Assembly (NCBI GenBank): GCA_947303695.1
Contig: CAMYYX010000068.1
Span: forward strand, 1 to 8,829
DNA length: 8,829 bases
DNA from: an uncultured Prevotellaceae bacterium
GTDB taxonomy: Bacteria > Bacteroidota > Bacteroidia > Bacteroidales > Bacteroidaceae
Reading direction: 5' to 3'
Below are positions 1 through 5,972 of the stretch, one piece after another. Made by a program: the position numbers and the translations under genes. The notes below the pieces were generated by a model. That model ran no database searches, had not been told where the DNA came from, and saw only the letters and a list, made by a program, of their open reading frames with translations. Numbering within the stretch: position 1 is the first letter of the stretch; every line of letters starts with the position of its first letter.

Positions 1-1
1 G

Positions 2-130
2 AATCGCCACGATATCTGGAAGAAGATTTCCGTCCCGGAAAAGGTCAGGAAGTACATTGTTGACTGCTGCAAGATGCAGGAAACACCATCCGACATTGAG
101 CAGAGCATCAAGCAGACGATGTTCAAGTAA
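2..130 (+). CDS. 3' end of an unidentified protein-coding gene (partial)
   Basis: An open frame enters from the left edge and gives 42 residues before a TAA at 128-130. The visible tail begins NRHDIWKKISVPEKVRKY and ends with QSIKQTMFK. It is charged and probably helical, with two adjacent cysteines (DCCKM) and no recognisable motif, membrane segment or sorting signal. I do not recognise the family from this fragment. The other two forward frames are less convincing: frame 1 stops at position 63, and the remaining frame opens only at an internal ATG. The next gene starts about 250 bp downstream behind its own terminator and promoter, so this gene belongs to an upstream transcription unit. That the frame is coding is likely; its function is unknown. 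Confidence 0.6.
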   Translation, partial: NRHDIWKKISVPEKVRKYIVDCCKMQETPSDIEQSIKQTMFK

Positions 131-200
131 GGTTATTTGGATATTAGGTTATCAAAACAAAAGACATAAGTTAATAATAGAATTAGTTATCTCAATTAGA

Positions 201-221
201 GAACAAAGTAGTTTTTTGTTC
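201..221 (+). other. small AT-rich hairpin in the 3' untranslated region
   Basis: GAACAAA (201-207) and TTTGTTC (215-221) form a perfect 7-bp inverted repeat around a 7-base loop. A weaker 5-bp repeat, TATCC (223-227) with GGATA (237-241), follows. Both lie between the stop codon of the upstream gene and its likely terminator. With so few G-C pairs the hairpin is weak and has no following T-run of its own, so it may be incidental. No gene or other element is apparent in the rest of 131-255. Confidence 0.3.
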
Positions 222-255
222 ATATCCAGAGATTCCGGATAAGACTGGGTATAAG

Positions 256-291
256 AAATCAGGGACTTGTGAAAGCCTCTGATTTTTTTTT
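256..291 (+). terminator. Rho-independent terminator of the upstream gene
   Basis: AAATCAG (256-262) pairs with CTGATTT (279-285). Inside it, GG (263-264) pairs with CC (276-277), and CTT (266-268) with AAG (273-275) around the tetraloop GTGA; single bases bulge on each side. Nine consecutive T (283-291) follow, the first three also belonging to the stem. This fits an intrinsic terminator reading left to right. It ends the transcript of the partial gene about 125 bases after its stop codon and insulates the nuclease promoter that starts some 30 bases later. Confidence 0.8.
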
Positions 292-323
292 CCGCTGTTG
301 CGACTCTTTTTCTGATATTTCTA

Positions 324-353
324 TTGGAGAATGCGTTTTTTTTATTATCTTTG
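324..353 (+). promoter_or_regulatory. Bacteroidetes-type promoter of the secreted nuclease gene
   Basis: TTG at 324-326 (the -33 element) is followed, after exactly 19 bases, by TATCTTTG at 346-353. The latter matches the TAnnTTTG -7 consensus used by the primary sigma factor of Bacteroidetes. Transcription would start near 358-361, leaving a leader of only about 20 bases before the ATG at 378. That leader is A-rich with no clear Shine-Dalgarno site, as is usual in this phylum. The start point is inferred from the motif. Confidence 0.75.
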
Positions 354-377
354 CAGCGAGATAAAATATAGAAAGAT

Positions 378-1400
378 ATGAAAGGAAAATTGATATTGCT
401 GGGAGTGTTTAGTGTTGTAACGCTGGGAGTTGCATGGGCTCAGGGGCCTAACGACTCGGGTACGTACTATCAGGCTGCAGATGGGAAGAAGGGTGAGGCG
501 CTGAAGACAGCTCTTTGTACTGTGATTTACAATCGTAATGAGGGTGGTGACCTCAGTACAGCATACAAAGCTCTTTGGACGCATTTTCTGACGACGGATG
601 CACTCCCCAACGGAAAGGTTTGGGACATGTATTCCAATAAACGCAAGATGACTTTCGTTGAAGATCAAGACCCAGGCTCCGGCAATCAGGAAGGCCAGTA
701 TTTCAATCGAGAGCACTCGTTCCCCAATAGTTGGTTTGGCGGTAAGGTAATGCCAATGTACACAGACCTGCATCACATGTATCCTACAGATAAGTTTGTG
801 AACAACAAGCGGGGCAATACCCCCTTTGGCGAGACATTAGGCGAGAAATATAAGTCAGCCAACGACTTCAGCAAGTTGGGCAATTGTACCGTTGACGGAT
901 ATACAGGAACTGTCTTTGAACCCAACGACATGTATAAGGGCGACTTTGCGCGTGCCTATTTCTATATGGTGACTTGTTACGAAGAGAAGTTGCCTTATTG
1001 GTACACCAACTATGAGGAGTCGAGACCAACATTGGATGGTAATACCTATCCGGGATTGAGCGCTTGGCAGCTGGAAATGCTGATGAAATGGGCCAAGAAC
1101 GATCCTGTGAGCGAGAAGGAGATTAATCGCAACAATGCTGTCTTTAACATCCAAAACAACAGAAATCCCTTTATTGACTACCCTGGATTGGAGGATTATA
1201 TCTGGGGAGAAAAGATGGATGTGGCTTTTAGCTACGATCAATATAATAGTGCATCTACAGCCATCCTTGAGATTGCCAGTTCATCAACAGATGTGAACCG
1301 CAGCTATATGATTGATGGACGAAAAGTGAATGTGGCATATCGTGCACAATTGAGCAAAGGAATATACATCGTGAACGGTAAGAAGGTATTCGTTCGCTGA
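378..1400 (+). CDS. secreted endonuclease I family nuclease with T9SS sorting tail
   Basis: A 340-residue extracytoplasmic nuclease of the endonuclease I (EndA/Vvn-like, beta-beta-alpha metal) family, expected to cut DNA, and possibly RNA, non-specifically with a divalent metal. Residues 1-21 form a signal peptide: a short basic start, a hydrophobic core and a cleavage-like AWA-Q. The catalytic region shows FNREHSFPNSWFGG (109-122), in which E112 and H113 match the metal-binding Glu and general-base His of the family. DLHHMYPTD (130-138) and VNNKRGN (141-147) follow, N142 aligning with the metal-binding Asn; then ARAYFYM (191-197) and NRNPFIDYP (261-269). The last ~35 residues (YMIDGRKV, then LSKGIYIVNGKKVFVR) resemble the short T9SS sorting tail common in Prevotella, so export to the surface or medium is inferred. 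The chosen ATG gives the full signal peptide and sits 24 bases after a canonical promoter. It appears monocistronic. A role in scavenging nucleotides or degrading extracellular DNA is inference. Confidence 0.92.
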   Translation: MKGKLILLGVFSVVTLGVAWAQGPNDSGTYYQAADGKKGEALKTALCTVIYNRNEGGDLSTAYKALWTHFLTTDALPNGKVWDMYSNKRKMTFVEDQDPGSGNQEGQYFNREHSFPNSWFGGKVMPMYTDLHHMYPTDKFVNNKRGNTPFGETLGEKYKSANDFSKLGNCTVDGYTGTVFEPNDMYKGDFARAYFYMVTCYEEKLPYWYTNYEESRPTLDGNTYPGLSAWQLEMLMKWAKNDPVSEKEINRNNAVFNIQNNRNPFIDYPGLEDYIWGEKMDVAFSYDQYNSASTAILEIASSSTDVNRSYMIDGRKVNVAYRAQLSKGIYIVNGKKVFVR

Positions 1401-1404
1401 CACT

Positions 1405-1417
1405 TCAGTGCCACTGA
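1405..1417. repeat. short palindrome just after the nuclease stop codon
   Basis: TCAGTG and CACTGA flank a single central C, a perfect 13-base palindrome starting 5 bases after the TGA. As RNA it could fold as a 5-bp stem with a 3-base loop. No T-run follows (the downstream bases are GCATTGGGAAAAAG), so it is not a convincing intrinsic terminator, although it could slow 3' decay. No better terminator is visible between the nuclease and valS. Confidence 0.3.
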
Positions 1418-1506
1418 GCATTGGGAAAAAGACACGAACCACACGTATTTTGACAGACTATTTAACTTTTTTTACAATTATCACTACGTGATTCGCGTTT
1501 TTTTCG

Positions 1507-1514
1507 TAAATTTG
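1507..1514 (+). promoter_or_regulatory. probable -7 element of the valS operon promoter
   Basis: TAAATTTG matches the Bacteroidetes TAnnTTTG -7 consensus and is followed by the common C at the next base. Transcription would start near 1520, giving a leader of about 55 bases before the valS ATG. Unlike the other two promoters in the window, there is no TTG 19-21 bases upstream; that stretch reads ACTACGTG. The element may depend on an activator, or on upstream A/T-rich sequence such as the T-rich run at 1468-1473. The leader is too short for a T-box or similar riboswitch, and no start-proximal Shine-Dalgarno site is present. Confidence 0.55.
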
Positions 1515-1574
1515 CACCCGTTTTTGAGAGGTAAAAAGAAATTAGAGGCTTAAAAGTATTCTTTAAAAAAGACT

Positions 1575-4289
1575 ATGGAATTAGCTACAAAATATAATCC
1601 TTCAGAAGTAGAAGGAAAATGGTATCAATATTGGCTTGACCACGATTTGTTTTCAAGCAAACCCGACGACAGAGAACCCTACACCATTGTTATTCCGCCA
1701 CCAAATGTGACGGGTGTGCTTCACATGGGGCATATGCTTAACAATACGATTCAGGATATCCTGATTCGTAAGGCACGTATTGATGGTAAGAATGCTTGTT
1801 GGGTACCTGGTACCGACCATGCAAGTATCGCTACAGAAGCGAAGGTAGTGAACAAGTTGGCTCAGCAGGGCATCAAGAAACGTGACCTAACGCGTGAGCA
1901 GTTCCTTGAGCATGCATGGGATTGGACGAATGAACACGGCGGCATCATCTTGAAGCAATTACGTCGTTTGGGGGCATCGTGCGATTGGAACCGTACAGCC
2001 TTCACAATGGACGAACCTCGCAGCGAGAGTGTGCTGAAGGTGTTCGTTGACCTCTACGACAAAGGCCTTATCTATCGCGGCCTTCGTATGGTGAACTGGG
2101 ATCCTAAGGCACAGACAGTGCTTTCGGGCGAGGAAGTCATCTATAAAGACGAAAAGAGCAAGCTGTATTATTTGAAGTACTATCTTAGTGACTCTAAGGA
2201 CCTTAACGACTTTAAGGACTCTAAGGACAATGTCATCCACAAGGATGAGAAAGGTTACTATGCAGTCGTGGCTACTACACGTCCTGAGACCATCATGGGT
2301 GATACAGCGATGTGTATCAACCCCAAAGACCCCAAAAATCAGTGGTTGAGAGGAAGGAAGGTCATCGTACCATTGGTAAACCGTGTGATTCCTGTCATTG
2401 AGGACCGCTACGTGGACATAGAGTTCGGAACAGGTTGTCTGAAAGTGACACCTGCTCATGATGTGAACGACTACCAATTGGGTAAGACTCACAACCTAGA
2501 GACCATCGATATCTTCAATCCTGACGGTACTATCAGCGACCAGAGCCCACTCTACGTAGGTATGGATCGTATGGATGTGCGTAAGCAGATTACCATCGAC
2601 CTGAAAGAAGCCGGACTGTTGGAGAAGGTGGAGGATTACGAGAACAAGGTGGGCTACAGCGAGCGTAATCAGGATACAGCTGTAGAACCGCGCCTCTGCA
2701 AGCAGTGGTTCCTTTCGATGCAGCACTTTGCTGACATCGCGTTACCTCCAGTACTCGAAGGCAAGATCAAGTTCTATCCTACGAAATATGTCAATACCTA
2801 CCGAAATTGGATGGAGAACATCCAGGATTGGTGTATCAGCCGTCAGCTGTGGTGGGGACACCGCATACCTGCTTATTTCCTCCCAACAGCAGAAGAGGAG
2901 GAGGAAAAGTATGTTGTAGCATTGACGAAGGAGGAGGCATTGGAGAAAGCACACCAGATCAAGGGCTACGAGAACATCACCATCGACCAGTTGCGTCATG
3001 ATGAGGATGCGCTCGATACATGGTTCTCTTCATGGTTGTGGCCAATTTCGTTGTTCGACGGAATCAACAATCCGGGCAACAAGGAAATCAACTACTACTA
3101 TCCAACCTGCGACCTCGTGACCGCTCCTGACATCATCTTCTTCTGGGTAGCACGTATGATTATGGCTGGTGAGGAATACCAGAAGGACGTTCCTTTCCGC
3201 AATGTCTATTTCACAGGTGTGGTACGCGACGAACTGGGACGTAAGATGTCGAAGAGCCTTGGCAACTCACCAGACCCAATAGGATTGATTGAGAAATACG
3301 GAGCCGACGGCGTCCGCATGGGTATGCTGCTGGCAGCTCCTGCAGGAAATGATATTCTTTTCTCGGAGAGCCTCTGCGAACAAGGACGTAACTTCTGTAA
3401 CAAGATATGGAATGCCTTCCGTCTGGTGAAAGGATGGGAGGTAAGCGACACTATCGCACAGCCACAGGAGAATCTGAAGACCATCGCTTGGATGGAGGCA
3501 ACCATCCGTGCTGCTGCTACAGAAATCAACGATTTGTACAGCAAATATCGTTTGAACGAAGCCCTGATGGCTGTCTTCAAACTCTTTACGGATGAATTCT
3601 CAGGATGGTATCTAGAGATGATTAAGCCTGCTTATCAGGCACCAATCGATGCTGCTACATTGACTGCTACGCTGAACATCTTCGAGCAGTTGATGAAACT
3701 CATCCATCCGTTCATGCCGTTCATCACTGAAGAACTCTATCAGAATATAAAGGAACGTAAGGATGGCGAGAGCATCATGGTGGATACGTTGATACTCGAT
3801 GCGCCTAGCAAGGCAGACGCAGAGTTGCTGGCACAATTCGAAGAGGCCAAGCAGATTATCTCAGGGGTTCGTGCCGTTCGTCAGAGCAAGAACATCTCAC
3901 CACGTGAACCATTGACTTTGGAGGTTGTTGCAGAAGACAACATCACCAAGTGTCCGGATATGGGTGCCATCATTCGAAAGATGGCTACATTGGCTGATGT
4001 CCAATACGTTCAAACCAAGAGTGAAGGTACTTCCGCTTTCCTGCTTGGTACTACAGAATATGCTGTACAGTTGGGTAACTTGATTGATGCAGAAGCTGAA
4101 ATCCAAAAGATGGAGGCAGAGTTGAAGCATATCGAAGGATTCCTGATTGGCGTTCAGAAGAAACTCTCGAACGAACGTTTTGTTGCAAACGCACCTGCAC
4201 AAGTAGTTGAACTGGAGAGGAAGAAGCAGTCGGATGCTGAGACGAAGATTGCTGCGCTGAAAGAAAGCATCAGCGCCTTGAAAAAGTAG
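1575..4289 (+). CDS. valS: valine--tRNA ligase (ValRS)
   Basis: A 904-residue cytoplasmic class Ia synthetase that charges tRNA-Val with valine using ATP and edits mischarged threonine. In order: N-terminal YNPSEVEGKWYQYW; PPPNVTGVLHMGH (41-53), whose HMGH is the HIGH signature of the Rossmann catalytic core; the CP1 editing domain (about 190-360) with ATTRPETIMGDTA (233-245) and the conserved GTGCLKVTPAHDVNDY (285-300); the core resumes with WCISRQLWWGHRIP (419-432); KMSKS at 557-561; the anticodon-binding helical domain (about 650-800); and a C-terminal coiled-coil tRNA-binding arm (about 840-904, rich in E, K and L). Length is normal for the family. The start fits the conserved N-terminus and has only A/T-rich sequence before it. 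Oddities: residues 206-218 are coded by a tandem repeat of a 9-bp unit, and a run of five glutamates lies at 440-444. It is the first gene of an apparent operon with glycogen synthase and phosphorylase. Confidence 0.98.
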   Translation: MELATKYNPSEVEGKWYQYWLDHDLFSSKPDDREPYTIVIPPPNVTGVLHMGHMLNNTIQDILIRKARIDGKNACWVPGTDHASIATEAKVVNKLAQQGIKKRDLTREQFLEHAWDWTNEHGGIILKQLRRLGASCDWNRTAFTMDEPRSESVLKVFVDLYDKGLIYRGLRMVNWDPKAQTVLSGEEVIYKDEKSKLYYLKYYLSDSKDLNDFKDSKDNVIHKDEKGYYAVVATTRPETIMGDTAMCINPKDPKNQWLRGRKVIVPLVNRVIPVIEDRYVDIEFGTGCLKVTPAHDVNDYQLGKTHNLETIDIFNPDGTISDQSPLYVGMDRMDVRKQITIDLKEAGLLEKVEDYENKVGYSERNQDTAVEPRLCKQWFLSMQHFADIALPPVLEGKIKFYPTKYVNTYRNWMENIQDWCISRQLWWGHRIPAYFLPTAEEEEEKYVVALTKEEALEKAHQIKGYENITIDQLRHDEDALDTWFSSWLWPISLFDGINNPGNKEINYYYPTCDLVTAPDIIFFWVARMIMAGEEYQKDVPFRNVYFTGVVRDELGRKMSKSLGNSPDPIGLIEKYGADGVRMGMLLAAPAGNDILFSESLCEQGRNFCNKIWNAFRLVKGWEVSDTIAQPQENLKTIAWMEATIRAAATEINDLYSKYRLNEALMAVFKLFTDEFSGWYLEMIKPAYQAPIDAATLTATLNIFEQLMKLIHPFMPFITEELYQNIKERKDGESIMVDTLILDAPSKADAELLAQFEEAKQIISGVRAVRQSKNISPREPLTLEVVAEDNITKCPDMGAIIRKMATLADVQYVQTKSEGTSAFLLGTTEYAVQLGNLIDAEAEIQKMEAELKHIEGFLIGVQKKLSNERFVANAPAQVVELERKKQSDAETKIAALKESISALKK
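2190..2228 (+). repeat. in-frame tandem repeat of a 9-bp unit within valS
   Basis: Four consecutive 9-base units, GACTCTAAG, GACCTTAAC, GACTTTAAG and GACTCTAAG, are followed by a further GAC. The first and fourth are identical; the others differ by one to three bases. The unit is a whole number of codons and in register with valS, giving D-S-K, D-L-N, D-F-K, D-S-K, D (residues 206-218). It lies at the start of the CP1 editing domain, between YYLKYYL and the conserved ATTRPET strand, where a hydrophilic surface loop is tolerable. The pattern points to expansion by slippage or recombination, and any copy-number change would keep the frame. Confidence 0.8.
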
Positions 4290-4304
4290 ACACATTATTT
4301 ATAT

Positions 4305-5972
4305 ATGAAAGAAAAAAGACTAGCTCCCAAATACATCTTTGAATCCTCTTGGGAGGTATGTAATAAGGTGGGTGGTATCTATACCGTCCTGAGCACGCGT
4401 GCCAAGACGTTACAGGAACAGCTACACGACAAACTGATATTCATAGGTCCGGACTTCTGGATCGACAAAGAGAATCCGCTATTCAAGGAGAATAAGCAGC
4501 TGCTGGCCAAATGGCGAAAGGCAGCTATGTCAGAAGGACTGGACATTCGTGTGGGCCGTTGGCAGATACCAGGAGAACCTATTGCTGTGTTACTAGACTT
4601 CTCATCGTTCTTTGAAAAGAAGAACGAAATCTACGCTTGGGCTTGGGATAACTATCAGGTTGATTCACTCCATGCATATGGCGACTATGATGAGGCCTCG
4701 ATGTTCTCCTACGGAGCCGGAAAGGTTGTAGAAAGCTACTATAAATTCTTTGGACTTACCGCTGACGATAATGTCATCTATCAGGCACATGAGTGGATGA
4801 CTTGTTTGGGAGCGTTGTATGTTCAGAAAGCCGTGCCTGAGATTGCTACGATATTTACGACACATGCAACTAGCATTGGTCGCAGTATCGCAGGAAACAA
4901 CAAACCGCTATATGATTATCTATGGGCTTACAACGGTGATCAGATGGCGCAGGAACTCAACATGCAGTCGAAACACTCTATCGAGAAGCAGACGGCTCAC
5001 AATGTAGATTGCTTCACGACCGTGAGCGACATCACGGCTACTGAATGTAAGTTTTTGCTCGATAAGAACGTCGATGCGGTATTGACTAATGGTTTTGAGA
5101 ACGATTTCGTTCCTGCTCAAGGTAAGGCGTTCAATGCAGCACGCAAGAAAGCACGTAAAGTGATGCTGAATGTGGCTAACAACTTGCTGGGTACCAACCT
5201 AACGGACGACACCATTATCATCAGTACCGGTGGACGTTATGAGTTCAAGAACAAAGGTATAGATATGTTTGTCGATGCGCTGAATCGTCTTCGCCTCGAC
5301 GAATCGCTGAAGAAAGATGTGCTGGTATTCATCAATGTGCCTGCTTGGGTGAAAGGTCCGAGGATTGATCTTCAGAAACGACTCCAAGGTAAACAAAAGC
5401 ATGTCATTCCTTGCGGCGATTCACGAATCACTCACGATCTGCACAATCAGGAGCAGGATATGGTGCTCAATCAGATGAACTGGTTGGATATGCACAATAG
5501 GGAATCTGAGCATTTGAAGGTGATATTCGTTCCTTGCTATCTTAATGGTAAGGATGGAATATTCAATATGCACTATTACGACCTGCTCATCGGAAACGAC
5601 CTCTGCGTCTATCCTTCCTATTATGAACCTTGGGGATATACTCCTACAGAAAGCGTAGCGTTCCAGGTTCCATGTATTACGACCGACCTTGCTGGTTTCG
5701 GCCTTTGGGTGAACAGCCTGAAGGGTGGCTATAGCGAGTTGGTAGATGGTGTGAAGGTCATTCATCGTACAGACAGTAACTTCGTTGAGGCTTCAGAAGC
5801 CTTGAAGGCTACCATCCTGAACTTCTCGCAGGCAGATAGCAAATGGGTGGCCCAGATACGTAAGAATGCTGGACAGATAGCAGAAAAAGCCCTTTGGGCA
5901 CATTTTATTGAAAATTACTATAACGCATATAATATTGCTCTAAATAATAGAAATAAAAGATTGAAAGTATGA
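4305..5972 (+). CDS. glycogen synthase, GT3 (eukaryotic-type) family
   Basis: A 555-residue cytoplasmic GT-B glycosyltransferase that extends alpha-1,4-glucan chains from a nucleotide-sugar donor. It matches the GT3 family of yeast and animal glycogen synthases, not the GT5 GlgA of most bacteria. Visible marks are FESSWEVCNKVGGIYTVLS (12-30) for the donor loop; YQAHEWM (159-165); FTTHATSIGR (184-193) and HSIEKQTAHNVDCFTTVSDIT (224-244, split here around HNVD), close to eukaryotic synthases; STGGRYEFKNKGID (307-320), with R311 and K317 placed for the donor phosphates; and the retaining E-x7-E pair E441/E449 in YEPWGYTPTE. It is shorter than yeast Gsy2 (about 700 residues), and its C-terminal helices show no obvious arginine cluster for glucose-6-phosphate control. 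GT3 enzymes use UDP-glucose, and glycogen synthesis through UDP-glucose has been reported in Prevotella bryantii, so that donor is likely. It starts 15 bases after valS and overlaps the phosphorylase by 4. Confidence 0.95.
   Translation: MKEKRLAPKYIFESSWEVCNKVGGIYTVLSTRAKTLQEQLHDKLIFIGPDFWIDKENPLFKENKQLLAKWRKAAMSEGLDIRVGRWQIPGEPIAVLLDFSSFFEKKNEIYAWAWDNYQVDSLHAYGDYDEASMFSYGAGKVVESYYKFFGLTADDNVIYQAHEWMTCLGALYVQKAVPEIATIFTTHATSIGRSIAGNNKPLYDYLWAYNGDQMAQELNMQSKHSIEKQTAHNVDCFTTVSDITATECKFLLDKNVDAVLTNGFENDFVPAQGKAFNAARKKARKVMLNVANNLLGTNLTDDTIIISTGGRYEFKNKGIDMFVDALNRLRLDESLKKDVLVFINVPAWVKGPRIDLQKRLQGKQKHVIPCGDSRITHDLHNQEQDMVLNQMNWLDMHNRESEHLKVIFVPCYLNGKDGIFNMHYYDLLIGNDLCVYPSYYEPWGYTPTESVAFQVPCITTDLAGFGLWVNSLKGGYSELVDGVKVIHRTDSNFVEASEALKATILNFSQADSKWVAQIRKNAGQIAEKALWAHFIENYYNAYNIALNNRNKRLKV

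Noticed and set aside
57..242. Forward open frame of 61 codons overlapping the end of the first gene
   Set aside because: It overlaps the more plausible 2-130 frame, then runs through A/T-rich non-coding sequence with hairpins; the product is basic and low in recognisable pattern.
345..776. Reverse-strand open frame of 143 codons
   Set aside because: It lies antisense to the clearly real nuclease gene and shows no protein-family features; other long reverse frames across valS, the synthase and the phosphorylase were rejected for the same reason.
1515..1574. Possible T-box or other riboswitch before valS
   Set aside because: The predicted leader is about 55 bases, too short, with no specifier stem, no T-box consensus and no terminator/antiterminator pair.
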